Below the pieces are notes generated by a model. The model was not told the origin of the DNA, searched no databases, and saw only the letters and a list, made by a program, of their open reading frames with translations. A stretch of DNA of 64,000 nucleotides from Paragordius varius (lineage: Eukaryota; Nematomorpha), in NCBI GenBank assembly GCA_964247055.1, contig OZ176060.1:868001-932000 (forward strand), written 5' to 3'. Each line of letters begins with the position of its first letter. Positions within the stretch are counted from its first letter, which is position 1. This document shows, in pieces, positions 12,649-23,654 of the stretch. Made by a program: the position numbers and the translations under genes.

Positions 12649-13080
12649 ATTGGTTCTAAAACAAAACACTTTTTTTCTAGATAAATCTCTAAAGATAGAA
12701 ATTTTAAATTATAAAAACTCGAAAAAAATAAGTAAAAGGAAATAATCTAGAAATTAAAATTGATAATAATAATAATATTATTCTCTAAAACAAAACACTT
12801 TTTTCTTAATAAATCTCTATAGATAGAAATTTCAAATTATAATACTCGAAAATAAAAAAGTAAAAGAAAACAATTTAGAAATTAAGATAATAAATATAAT
12901 ATTATTCTCTAAAATAAAAACTTTTTTTTGATAAATCGCTTTTACTTAAAAGCTTCATAATATTACAGCGAGTATATACTACATTACTCGAGATTTTAAA
13001 AGCAAGATCTTTTTAATCTAAAATATTCATCTGGCTACCTTGTTTGAGTGAGAACGAGGAATAAAAATTTAAGAAATCGA
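12649..13080 (+). repeat. Family B satellite array
   Basis: B units resume immediately at the TA after the C element, with TTGGTTCTAAAACAAAACAC. The last unit ends in AATTTAAGAAATCGAAAATA, where family A begins. Confidence 0.85.
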
Positions 13081-13715
13081 AAATAAAGTAATTCTTGTTG
13101 AAAAAATAAATTCTTAAAAAAAATGTAATTAATAAAAAGGGTTTTTTGACTGGAAAATTACCAAATAATAGACAATATTAAATATCACAAATTTTCAAAA
13201 ATAATTCTATCTTTTAAATTTCAAAAATAATTATCTAAAACAAAGAGTTCTCAAAACCAAAATTATTTGTTATATTAATAATTTTTTTTTATAAATTTAA
13301 AAGAAGAATTATTTAAAACAAAGAAATACTCTAGAAAATTAAAATCATTTCTTGTTAAATAAATAATTTTTTTTAAAAAAAATGCTCTTTTAAATGAAAA
13401 ACGTTTTATTTGATTGGGAAAAAGATTTTTTTTTGACTGAAAATTACCAAATAATAGATATTTTACAATTTCAAAAATAAATTCCATCTTTAAGAAGAAT
13501 TATTTATAAAATGCAAAAATTTATAAAAAGTTTTTTTGATTGATAAAATTTACCATAGATATTTTTCAAAATTTCAAAAATAAATTCCATCTTTAAGAAG
13601 AATTATTTATAAAACTCGAAAATAAAAAAGTATTGAATGGAAAATTACCAAATAATAGATATTTTTTTACAAAATTTCAAAAATATTTATTCCATCTTTT
13701 AAACCTAAAAAGAAT
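13081..13715 (+). repeat. Family A satellite array, short block
   Basis: About five A units carrying TTACCAAATAATAGAC or GATATTTTAC and CCATCTTTAAGAAGAATTA. The block stops inside CTAAAAAGAATTAGATCACC, where a D array starts. The antisense frame at 13275-13487 is satellite by-product. Confidence 0.85.
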
Positions 13716-14380
13716 TAGATCACCTGATTTTTTGCTTTACGGATATGCCTGTTATAGAATTGTGATTAAAACTAGTTTATAAAAATTATTATTGTCGCAT
13801 TTATTTAGATTTTTTTAATAAGAAAACACATGTTTTATTCTTATTATTATACATTCATTCATTGATCACCTGATTTTTTGTTTTAACGGATGTGCCTGTT
13901 ATAGAAGTGTGATTGAAAAATCACCCCTTTAATTATTATTGTCGCATTTATTTTGATTTTTTAATGGGAAAAATGCTTTATTCTTTTATTCTCATACATT
14001 CATTCATTGATCACCTGTCTTCTTTTTACGATCATCTGATTTTTTAGGACCTACTTGAGTTACTCTTTATATTATACATTCAAATGTTTAAAAATACCTG
14101 ATTTATATATTTTTAAGAATTCGCAGATACTAAGTTTAATTATTTTATCAGATATATCGAATTTAGATATGTAAAATTTTATATAAATATAGTTTTTTAT
14201 TTTTTAGTTTAATACATACATTCATTCATTAATCACCTGATTTTTTGCTTTAACGGATGTGCCTATTATAGAATAGTGATTAAAACTAGCATATAAAAAT
14301 TATTATTGTCGCATTTATTATAATTTTTTTTAATAAAAAAATGTTTTATTCATTCATTGATCACCTGATTTTTTATTCAC
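13716..14380 (+). repeat. Family D array (E-box-bearing repeats)
   Basis: CACCTG words at 13721, 13867, 14012, 14233 and 14362 head irregular units of roughly 145 bp. The word GATCACCTGATTTTTTGC is followed by ACGGATGTGCCTGTTATAG, TGTGATTAAAACTAG and TATTATTGTCGCATTTATT, and each unit ends in CATTCATTCATTGATC. Base composition is a little less AT-rich than A and B. No coding frame was seen. Confidence 0.8.
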
Positions 14381-14750
14381 ATTTTGCGGTTTTTAACAAA
14401 AATATTTTATATCCGCAAATAATTTTAAACTAAGATATATTTTAATTATCAAAAATATCCTAATAAATTTTGAGTTTTTATTTATAAAAAATATTTTATA
14501 ATTAAAAAATTCAAAAAAACATATAATAATAATTTATTTTAAAATTATCCAATTAATAAATATTTTATTTTTTATTAAAAAACAATTTTAATTTAAATAC
14601 GAAATAATATTCAGAAAAAATAATAAATTATATTAAAATGATATATTTCATATTAATAATAATATTAATAATAATATAGAGTTTTATTATTTTAATTTCA
14701 AAAAACATAATAATAATTTATTTTAAATTATCCAATTAATATATATTTTT
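14381..14750. other. AT-rich spacer with a short internal duplication
   Basis: This is mostly A and T. A segment of about 45 bp with AATAATAATTTATTTTAAA and TTATCCAATTAATA occurs at 14510-14558 and again at 14697-14742. Otherwise I see nothing coding or structural here. Family A resumes at about 14750. Confidence 0.55.
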
Positions 14751-17700
14751 TTATGACTAGACAATTACCAAATGATAGATATTTTACAAAATTTCAAAAT
14801 AAATTCCATCTTTAAGAAGAATTATTTATAAAACTCAAAAATAAAAAAGTTTTTATGACTGGAAAATTACCAAATAATAGCTATTTTACAAAATTTCAAA
14901 AATAAATTCCATCTTTTAGAAGAATTATTTATAATAGTTAATAAAAGGTTTTTTTGACTGGAAAATTACCAAATAATAGCTAATATGAAATTTCATAAAT
15001 TTAATAATAAATTCCATCTTTTAAATTTAAAAGAAGAATTATTTATAAAACTCGAAAATTTAAAATCAATTCTTGTTAAATAAATAAATTTCTTCAAAAA
15101 AAATCAAAAAATAAACATTTTGATTTATTAATAAAAAGGTTTTTTTAGATGATAAAAATTACCAAATAATAGCTAATATGAAATCTCACAAAATTTTCAA
15201 TAATATTCATTCCATCTTTTAAATTTAAAAAGAATTATCTAAAACAAAGAAATACTCTAGAAAATATAATTATTTCTTGTTAAATAAATGATTTTCTTTT
15301 AAAAATACTCCATCTTTTAAATCTTAGAAGAATTATTTAAAACTAAAAGAAATCTAAAATCATATGTTAAATTAATCATTTTTTGTTAAATAAATAAATT
15401 TCTTTAAAAAAAATCAAAAAATAAACGTTTTGATTTATTAATAAAAAGTTTTTTTGACTGAAAAATTACCAAATAATAATTAATAAAAAATAAAATCTAA
15501 CAAATTTTTAAAAATAAATTCCATCTTTAAGAAGAATTATTTATAAAACTCGAAATTAAAAAGTTTTTTTTTGAATAAATAAATTTTTTTTTAAAAGATT
15601 TATTTAAAAAAATCCAAAAATAAGCGTTTTGATTGATTGGGAAAAAGTTTTTTTGATTGATGAAAATTCCCAAATAATAGATATACAAAAATTTCAAAAA
15701 TATTCATTCCATCTTTAAGAAGAATTATTTATAAAACTCAAAAATAAAAAAGTTTTTTTGAAATGGAAAATTACCAAATAATAGCTAATATGAAATTTTA
15801 TAAACTTTCAAAATAAATTTTTCTTTAAGAAGAATTATTTAAAAAACTAAAAAATAAAAGGTTTTCAAAACTAAAATCATTTCTTGTTAAATGAATAAAT
15901 TTTTCTTTTAAAAATGCTCTTTTAAATGCAAAACGTTTTAATTTTTTAATAAAAAGGTTTTTTTTGATTGGAAAATAACAAATAATAGCTAATATGAAAT
16001 CTTATAAACTTTCAAAAATATTCATTTTATCTTTTAAATTTAAAAGAATTATCTAAAACAAAAAACTCTAGAAAATTAAAATCAATTCTTTTTAAATTAA
16101 TAATTTTTTTTAAAAATCCAAAAATAATCTTTATAATAGTTAATAAAAGGTTTTTTTATGAATTAAAAAGGTTATTTTAACTGGAAAATTACCAAATAAT
16201 AGTTAATAAGAAATCTCATAATAAAAATAAATTCAATCTTTTAAATTTAAAGAATTATTTAAAACAAAAAAATCTCGAAAACTAAAATCATTTCTTGTTA
16301 AATGAATATATAAATTATTCTTTTAAAAATGCTCTTTTAAATGCAAAACGTTTTGATTTTTAAATAAAAAGGTTTTTTTGATTGATGAAAATTACCAAAT
16401 AATAGATATTTTACAAAATTTCAAAAATATTCCATCTTTAAGAAGAATTATTTATAAAACTCGAAAATAAAAGGTTTTTTTTGATTAGAAAATTACCAAA
16501 TAATAGTTAATATGAAATCTCATAATTTTCCAAAATATTTATTCCATCTTTTAATAAATCTAAGAAGAATTATCTAAAACAAAGAGGTCTCAAAAACTAA
16601 AATCAATTCTTGTTAAATAAAAATTTCTTTTAAAAAAAATCAAAAAATTCAAAAATAATTTCCATCTTTAAGAAAATTATTTATAAAACTCGAAAATAAA
16701 AAAATTTTTTTGATTGATGAAAATTACCAAATAATAGATATTTTACAAATTTTCAAAAATATTTATTCCATTTTTAAATTTAAAATAAGAAATTTTTATA
16801 AAACTCAAAAATAAAAATTTTTTTTACTGGAAAATTACCAATTAATATGAAATGTCATAAACTTTTAAAAATAAATTCCATCTTTTAAATTTAAAAAGAA
16901 TTATCTAAAACAAAGAGGTCTCAAAAACTAAAATCATTTCTTGTTGAAAGAATAAATTTTTTCAAAATAAATTTTGTTTAAAAATGGAAAATTACCAAAT
17001 AATCTCATAATTTTCAAAAATATTTATTCCATCTTTTAATAAATCTTAGAAGAATTATTTAAAACAAAAAACTCTAGAAATTAAAATTTGTTAAATTAAA
17101 AGGTTTTTTTTTTAAAATAAAAAATTTTTTTAAAAAAAATTTAAAAAAATGCAAAACGTTTCGATTGATTGGGAAAAGGTTTATTGGAAAATTACCAAAT
17201 AATAGATATTTTACAAAATTTTAAAAATAAATTCTATCTTTAAGAAGAATTAAAAAATTTAAAATTGCAAATTTTTCTTTAAGGAAAATTACTAAATAAT
17301 AGATATATTACAAAATTTTAAAAATAAATTCCATCTTTAAGTAAGAATTATTTATAAAACTCAAAAATAAAAGAGGTTTTTTTGAATGTAAAATTACCAA
17401 ATAATAGATATTTTACAAAATTTTAAAATTCAAAAATATTTGAAATAAATTCCATCTTTTAAATTTATAAGAAGAATTATTTATAAAATTCAAAAATAAA
17501 AGGTTTTTTAGATTATTGAAAATTACCAAATAATAGCTAATATGAAATCTCACAAATTTTCAAAAATATTCCTTCCATTTCGAAAAACTAAATCAATTCT
17601 TGAGAATAAATTTTTATTTTAAAAAAATCCAAAAATACAAAACGTTTTGATTTTTTAAAAAAAAAGTTTTTTTAACTGAAAAATTACTAAATAATAGCTA

Positions 17701-20091
17701 ATATATAAAATTTCAAAAATATTCATTCCATCTTTAAAAAGAATTATTTATAAAACTCAAAAATAAAAAGGTTTTTTTTGACTGGTAAATTACCAAATAA
17801 TAGATATTTTACAAAATTTCAAAAATATTTATTCTATCTTTAAGAAGAATTATTTATAAAACTCGAAAATAAAAAGTTTTTTTGATTGATAAAAATTGCC
17901 AAATAATAGCTAATATAAAATCTCACAAATTTTCAAAAATATTCATTCCATCTTTCAAATTTAAAAGAAGAATTATCTAATACAAAGAAATATTCTAGAA
18001 AATTAAAATCATTTCTTGTTAAATTAAGAATAAATTTTTCTTTTAAAAAGGCTCTTTTAAATGCAAAATGTTTTGATTTTTTAATAAAAAGGTTTTTTTG
18101 ATTGGAAAATTACCAAATAATAGATATTTTACAAAATTTCAAAAATTAATTCCATCTTTAAGAAGAATTAGTTATAAAACTCGAAAATAAAAAAGTTTTT
18201 TTTGATTGATGAAAATTACCAAATAATAATTAATGTGAAATCTCATAATTTTAATAATAAATTCCATTTTTTAAATCTAAAAGAAAAATTATCTAAAACA
18301 AAGAAATACTCTAGAAAATTAAATCAATTCTTGTTAAATGAATAAATAATTTTTTTAAAAAATATGAAAACGCTTTGATTTATTAATAATAAGTTTTTTT
18401 TGACTGGAAAATCTACCAAATAATAGTTTATATGAAATCTCATAATTTTTAAAATATTTATTCCATCTTTTATATTTAAAAGAAGAATTATCTAAAACAA
18501 AAAGGTCTTCAAAAATTAAAATCAATTCTTGTTAAATGAATAATTTTTTTAAAAATGCTCTTTTAAATGCAAAACGTTTTGATTGATTGGGAAAAAGTTT
18601 TTTTTGATTGGAAAATTACTAAATAATAGATATTTTACAAAATTTCAAAAATAAATTCCATCTTTAAGAAGAATTATTTATAAAACTCGAAAAAAAAAAG
18701 TTTTTTGACTGGAAAATTACCAAATAATAGCTAATATGAAATCTTATACAACTTTCAAAATATGCCCTCTTTTAAAATTAAAAGAATTATTCTTATCTAA
18801 AACAAAAAGTCTAGAAAATTAAAATCTATTCTTTTTAGATGAATATTTCTTTTTAAATGCTCTAATGATTAATAAAAAGTTTTTTGATTAAAAAAAATTT
18901 TTTTTGACTGGAAAATTACCAAATAATAGATATTTTACAAAATTTTAAAAATAAATTCCATCTTTAAGAAGAATTATTTATAAAATCCAAAAATAAAAAT
19001 TATTCTGATCTAAATCATTTCTTGTTGAAAAAAATAATTTTTTTTTTAAAATTTCAAAAATAAATTTCATCTTTTAAATTTTCAAAAATATTAATTAAAG
19101 ATTTCAAAACTAAAATCAATTCTTGTTAAATCATTTCTTGTTGAATAAATAAATTTTTTTAAAATTGCTCTCTTAAATGCAAAACGTTTTGATTGATTGG
19201 GAAAAGGTTTAGTTTTTTTGATTGATGAAAATCTACCAAATAATAGATATTTTAAGAAATTTCAAAAATATCTAAAAATTTAGAAGTATCTATAATAAAA
19301 ATCTAGAAAATTATTTCATTACTTGTTAAATTAATAATTTATATAAAAAAATTCAAAAATAATCTTTTAAAACTCGAAAATAAAAAGGTCTACTCTAAAA
19401 CTAAAATCATTTTTTGCTTTTAATAAATATTTCTTTTAAAAATGCTCTTTTAAATGCAAAACGTTTTGATTGATTGGGAAAAAAGATTTTTTTTTGATTG
19501 GAAAATTTCCAAATAATAGATATTTTACAAAATTTCAAAATAAATTCTATCTTTAAGAAAGAACTCTCATAAACTAAAATCATTTCTTGTTAAACTAATA
19601 ATTTTTCTTTTAAAAATGATTTTTTAAATGCAAAACGTTTTGATTTATTAATAAAAAGGATTTTGACTAGAAAATTACCAAATAATAGTTAATATGAAAT
19701 CTCAAAATTTTGAAAAATATTTATTCCATCTTTTAAATTTAAAAGAAGAATTATCTAAAACAAAAAGGTCTCGAAAACTAAAATCAATTTTTGTTAAATA
19801 AATAATTTTTTTTTAAAAATGCTCTTTTAAATGAAAATTACTAAATAATAGATATTTTACAAAATTTCAAAAATTAGTTCCATCTTTTAAATTTAAAAGA
19901 ACAATTATCTAAAACAAAAAGGTTTTTTAAATATTAAAATCATTTCTTGTTAAATAAATAAATAAATATATCTTTTAAGATTTTTTTTAAAATCAAAACG
20001 TTTTGATTGATTGGGAAAAATTGTTTTTTTTTGACTGTAAAATTACCAAATAATAGCTAATATAAAATCTCATAATTTTCAAAATAATATT
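14751..20091 (+). repeat. Family A satellite array, long block
   Basis: A 5.3 kb head-to-tail A array in the same orientation as the first. It includes both the short unit and the longer one with GCAAAACGTTTTGATTGATT and GGGAAAAAG. It ends at about 20091 inside TCATAATTTTCAAAATAA, where it joins the interior of a family C element directly, without any C terminus at the join. Confidence 0.9.
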
Positions 20092-20871
20092 CTAATTTTT
20101 TATCTTAAAAAACCTATATTATATTTGAGGGTAAATTTGAATTGTTTAAGGGTAAATTTAAATTCTAATGGTATATAAATCAAGTATATAGAAATTTTTA
20201 TTTTTTAAAAATATATTAAAATATAGGTAATTTTTTATCTTAAAAAACATATTTTTTATATTTGAGGGTGAATTTGAATTGTTTAAGGGTGAATTTGAAT
20301 TGTAATGGTATATAAATTAAGTATATAGAAATTTTTATTTTATAAAATATATTAAAATATAGGTAATTTTTAATCTTAAAAAACATATATTTTATTTGAG
20401 GGTGAATTTGAATTGTTCAAGGGTAATTTTGAATTGTAATGGTATATAAATCAAGTAAATAGAAATTTTTATTTATAAAAATATATTAAAATATAGGTAA
20501 TTTTTTATCTTAAAAAACATATTTTTTATATTTGAGGGTAAATTTGAATTGTAATGGCATATTTTATTATTTTTTCAGTATTCAAAATTTTTATTTTTAT
20601 AAAAATATATTAAAATATAGGTATTTTTTTCATCTTAAAAAACATATATTTTATTTGAGGGTGAATTTGAATTGTTTAAGGGTGAATTTGAATTGTAATG
20701 GTATATAAATCAAGTATATAGAAATTTTTATTTATAAAAATATATTCTAAAATATATTAAAATATAGGTAATTTTTTATCTTAAAAAACATATATTTTAT
20801 TTGAGGGTGAATTTGAACTCTAATGGTATATAAATTTTTATTTAAAACAAAATTTTTATTTATAAAAATAT

Positions 20872-20889
20872 CACTAGACAACAAATTTT
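20872..20889 (+). repeat. Left terminal inverted repeat of the CMC-like element
   Basis: CACTAGACAACAAATTTT is the exact reverse complement of 23392-23409. Beyond these 18 bp the two ends diverge (TTGGCC against GACTTT). Confidence 0.92.
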
Positions 20890-21390
20890 TTGGCCAAATG
20901 AGATTATTTTCGTTTTAGTTAGCTAATAGTATACTTATACCAAAAATTTAAAAAAAAATGGGCTACTTGAAAGGATTTTTCAAAAAATAAATTTTTCTGT
21001 TTTTTGAAAAAACGGTAATTTAACAAGTTAATCAAAGATATCAACTACAAAACTGCTTTATATGTAGACAGATTATATATCAATCGATAGAGAGTAATCG
21101 ATTATATATAAAAAATATAAAGATAAATGATTTTAATTAATATGCTTATAAAATTTCAATTTAAAATAGCAAAAATTAACGTTTTTTTGTGAGCGAAAAT
21201 CTTAAACTGTAAAGTTTGCTAAAAAATTACGGTAAATAACAATTTTTAACTAATAAACATTGCTCTTTCAGAATAAAGAAATATTTTTTCTGTATAAAAA
21301 GTTTTTGTCGCTTTTATGAGGTGATTTTCATTTGCAGTGATGTGTTAAATTTTATTAAAATATATACAAAAATACTTTCCTAGTGCATTA
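20890..21390 (+). other. 5' non-coding part of the CMC-like element
   Basis: About 500 bp between the left repeat and the first recognisable coding segment. It contains AGTATAC at 20928-20934, mirrored in the right end, and some weak internal repetition (ATCGATAG near 21084, TAATCGATTATATATA near 21098). It probably held the promoter and leader of the transposase gene. I see no convincing splice sites or reading frame. Confidence 0.45.
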
Positions 21391-21531
21391 ATGTATAAGT
21401 TTTTAAATCAAATCGTTGATACGAGCGAGATCCCGCAAGCAGGTATTTATCCTTATAATATAGAACGCAACTGCAAAAATGATCCGAACAATTTTTGTAT
21501 GTGCTGCGGAAGAACAATATTAATGGTTTAA
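21391..21531 (+). CDS. N-terminal zinc-binding fragment of the transposase
   Basis: A 46-codon frame starting ATG at 21391 and ending TAA at 21529-21531. It begins MYKFLNQIVDTSEIPQAG and contains NDPNNFCMCCGR. In the family this corresponds to a motif of the type DPxxFCYxCG near the protein's N-terminus, probably a zinc finger. After the finger it is cut short. The following sequence in another frame (NGLMEEINI, PEDWALL) corresponds to a region that in homologues I remember lies a few hundred residues later, so an internal deletion is likely. This is a fragment of a decayed gene and is probably not expressed as a functional protein. Confidence 0.6.
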   Translation: MYKFLNQIVDTSEIPQAGIYPYNIERNCKNDPNNFCMCCGRTILMV

Positions 21532-21805
21532 TGGAAGAAATTAACATAAATTATAATCCCGAGGACTGGGCATTATTATAAGATTCCAACATGGTTAAAA
21601 AAATATTCATAATATTAGGTAAGCTTGAAATTCATATTGGTGAATATACAGGATAACAAGTATCTTTTAATAATTGGGTATGCCAGGGCTGCCAAAGAAT
21701 CATATGAAATTTTCAAAAAAATTATAGAGTGTGTGAATTATACAAGGGATAATTGGAACGTTATTGGTGACTTTAAAGTAGCTAAAAATTAACATTTAGG
21801 TTTTA

Positions 21806-22327
21806 TTGATGATTGCCGGCTTGCAGGGTGGGTTACCTAAGTACCACTGTATATTTTGTCTGTGGAACAGCAGGGAGCGTGACTTACACTATCGAACGAA
21901 AGACTGGGGTTCCAGAGTCTTCACAATTGGATTGCATAATTGTGTGAGGGAACCCCTCATTGATATAAAGAAAGTGTACATCCCCTGCCTACATATAGCA
22001 CTGGGACTCTTTTCAATATTTATTAAAAACTTGGATAAAACATCCAAATCGTTTATTTATTTTCAATCTAAACATAAACTCACCAAGGCTAAGGCAGAGG
22101 CCGGAGTGGTGACGGGGCCGGTGATGAAAAAAATATTTACAGATACATATTTTTTTGAACTACTTAATGAGAAAAATAGGCTAGCATTTGATGCTATGCA
22201 AAAATTTGATTCTGGGTTCTTAGGTTTGTATATTATAATATGTATAGGATCTTACAAATCGCCACGATATCTAGAGTTGGCAGAAAATTTAATAAGAAGT
22301 TTTCAGGATATGGGTAACTCAATATAG
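21806..22327 (+). CDS. Central transposase fragment, longest open frame in the window
   Basis: This is 173 codons open to TAG at 22325-22327. The codon at 21806 is TTG; the first ATG is at 21809. Visible features are GLQGGLPKYHCIFCLWNSR (CxxC at residues 15 and 18), EPLIDIKKVYIPCLHIALG (His 63, probably a metal ligand with the CxxC pair), AEAGVVTGPVMKKI and FLGLY. These match the shape of the family I recall (GLQGGxTKYxCFLCLWDSR, PPLHIKLGLMK, GxxxGPQIRKL), and length and spacing agree with the segment between the second catalytic D and the final E. It is the best preserved part of the element. Upstream and downstream pieces lie in other frames. It is a transposon remnant, not a host gene. Confidence 0.8.
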   Translation: MMIAGLQGGLPKYHCIFCLWNSRERDLHYRTKDWGSRVFTIGLHNCVREPLIDIKKVYIPCLHIALGLFSIFIKNLDKTSKSFIYFQSKHKLTKAKAEAGVVTGPVMKKIFTDTYFFELLNEKNRLAFDAMQKFDSGFLGLYIIICIGSYKSPRYLELAENLIRSFQDMGNSI

Positions 22328-22335
22328 GTTGTCAA

Positions 22336-22506
22336 ATGTCCATGAAAATGCACATGGTGGATGAGCACCTCAAGAATTTTCCCTTTAACAATATATCTGA
22401 CCAAATCGGGGAAAGAATGCATCAGGACCTGAAGATATTTGAAAAAAGATATAATAATAAAAATACTATTAATATGATATCTGATTTTATTTGGAATCAT
22501 ACATAA
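22336..22506 (+). CDS. C-terminal transposase fragment with the probable catalytic Glu
   Basis: A frame two bases off the preceding piece reads MSMKMHMVDEHLKNFPFNN, then SDQIGERMHQDLKIFEKRY, and ends at TAA 22504-22506 after FIWNHT. In homologues I recall, this is the LFSHLDxFP, SDEQGERFHQD and MADYCW region. The E of GER (22411-22413) is the best candidate for the third DDE residue. The C-terminal tail of the family (a basic stretch after the W-rich motif) is missing or truncated here. Confidence 0.65.
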   Translation: MSMKMHMVDEHLKNFPFNNISDQIGERMHQDLKIFEKRYNNKNTINMISDFIWNHT

Positions 22507-22542
22507 TTTTTATATATTTATATGCCACCTATATGTATTTAC

Positions 22543-22548
22543 AATAAA
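22543..22548 (+). promoter_or_regulatory. Candidate polyadenylation signal of the transposase gene
   Basis: AATAAA lies 37 bp after the last recognisable codon. In such AT-rich DNA this hexamer is common by chance, so only its position supports the call. Confidence 0.3.
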
Positions 22549-23391
22549 TAAATGTATTGAAATTGTATTTATTTTGAAATCGATTTATTTAGCGTAAATA
22601 AATTGCTCTGTACAATATGTGATAAAAATCTTAATAATATGTTTCTCTGTTTAGTTTATTGAATATAATCTATAGATATCCATCAATTTATTTGAACAAT
22701 AAATAGGTTTGAGTTTTCAGATTTGTGTAAATTAAAAATTTCTTCACATAAATAGGATACCATAATCAATAAGTTTACGTAATATATGTGATTAATCCAT
22801 TTTCTATGATAATTACTCGGCCTATATATAAATGTTAATTTTACCATATCCATCTCGTTCAAATTTAAAAAAATATAAATATACACAAGGAAAATAGATT
22901 TTGCATAAAATTGGATTGGGTTCTCCGTTACTGATGTACTTAAATTGGTTCATAACTTTAAGTTAAAATTAAAATTGAACAAAAAAATATATATATTCTA
23001 AAAGCTGATGCTTTAATCTATAAATTAAATACGTTATCATTACACTGAGACATATTTACAAACGTTTGTGATGAGCTTGTAAAAAAGCAAAAAATTTAAC
23101 TATTATTCTCTTAATTCAAGATTTTTAATAAAGGCTTTCATAATATATTTATATGTAAAAGATAGAGTTTTTTATGCTTTATTTAATGATATAAGTTTCA
23201 TATTTTTTAATATTTTTCTCTCTAATAAAATATTTTATAAAGCGTCCGATTTATTGATTATTTTAAAATTTACAAAATATTAATTTTCTCAAAATCTATG
23301 CAAGCCAGGTCAAAAATTTTTTCGGATTCGGATTCTGAACAGTATACTTGATTAAATTTCCGATTTTTACAAATGGCTGTTAAAAAAAGTC
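22549..23391 (+). other. 3' non-coding part of the CMC-like element
   Basis: About 840 bp without recognisable coding sequence. The last 130 bp are better structured: GCAAGCCAGGTC at about 23300, TTTCGGATTCGGATTCTG, AGTATACTTG and GGCTGTTAAAAAAAG before the right repeat. This may be a subterminal transposase-binding region. Two short antisense open frames (22303-22500, 22683-22886) look like chance. Confidence 0.45.
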
Positions 23392-23409
23392 AAAATTTGT
23401 TGTCTAGTG
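23392..23409 (-). repeat. Right terminal inverted repeat of the CMC-like element
   Basis: AAAATTTGTTGTCTAGTG is the exact reverse complement of 20872-20889 and is followed by TAT. Confidence 0.92.
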
Positions 23410-23654
23410 TATTTAAATATAGTAATTTTTTATCTTTTGAAAAAACATATATTTTATTTTAGGGTGAATTTGAATTGTTCAAGGGTGAATTTAAATTAAG
23501 TATATATAGAAATTTTTATTTGTAAATCAATCAAATATGATTTTTACATTGTAATCAAAATGTTTTTTATAAAAGAAATAAAAAAACTATGGTTGTTTTT
23601 CGAAAAAAAAATATATTTTTACATTTTGTCCGTATAAATTCGCAGTTTTCACTG

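Larger units (their letters stand above)
21391..22506 (+). pseudogene. Degenerate transposase gene of the CMC-like element
   Basis: Pieces in several frames resemble, in order, an invertebrate multi-copy protein family that I recall being annotated as uncharacterised in arthropods and cnidarians. They are a CxxCG finger piece (21391-21531), a piece with PEDWALL then DSN (about 21532-21590), a piece with WNVIGDFKVA (21688-21789), a 173-codon open piece (21806-22327) and a tail with MSMKMH and SDQIGERMHQDLKIFEKRY (22336-22506). By position, likely DDE residues are D at 21582-21584, D at 21769-21771 and E at 22411-22413, with a CxxC at 21848-21859 between them. The pieces change frame at four joins, there is an in-frame stop at 21579-21581, and the segment normally between finger and catalytic core is missing. 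The family and catalytic assignment are inferred from remembered homologues. Confidence 0.75.
20872..23409 (+). mobile_element. CMC (CACTA/EnSpm-like) DNA transposon, decayed
   Basis: A 2538-bp element bounded by perfect 18-bp inverted repeats (CACTAGACAACAAATTTT). The flanking TAT on each side (20869-20871 and 23410-23412) fits a 3-bp target duplication, though the AT-rich site makes this ambiguous. An AGTATAC word lies about 57-60 bp inside each end. CACTA-type ends with 3-bp duplications are established features of the CMC superfamily. The interior is visibly richer in G and C than the satellites and carries a degenerate transposase gene at 21391-22506. The split reading frames and a missing internal segment mean this copy cannot code for its own transposase. 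Assignment to CMC rests on ends, duplication and DDE pattern, not on a search. Confidence 0.72.
20092..23654 (+). mobile_element. Family C element, left-truncated, split by a CMC-like transposon
   Basis: The left end of C is absent. The sequence starts in the internal minisatellite, which runs to 20871 with TAGGTAA or equivalent words near 20224, 20360, 20494, 20619 and 20764 (periods about 125-145 bp). The array is interrupted by the 2538-bp element at 20872-23409. It then resumes at 23410 with TATTTAAATATAG and finishes with the normal C right end (TTTGTCCGTATAAATTCGC, ACTG at 23651-23654, TA). Without the insertion, the C part is about 1.0 kb. Confidence 0.75.

Noticed and set aside
22303-22886. 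Two minus-strand frames at the right side of the CMC-like element
   Set aside because: They lie opposite or beyond the sense transposase remnant, show no family features and are short for AT-rich sequence.
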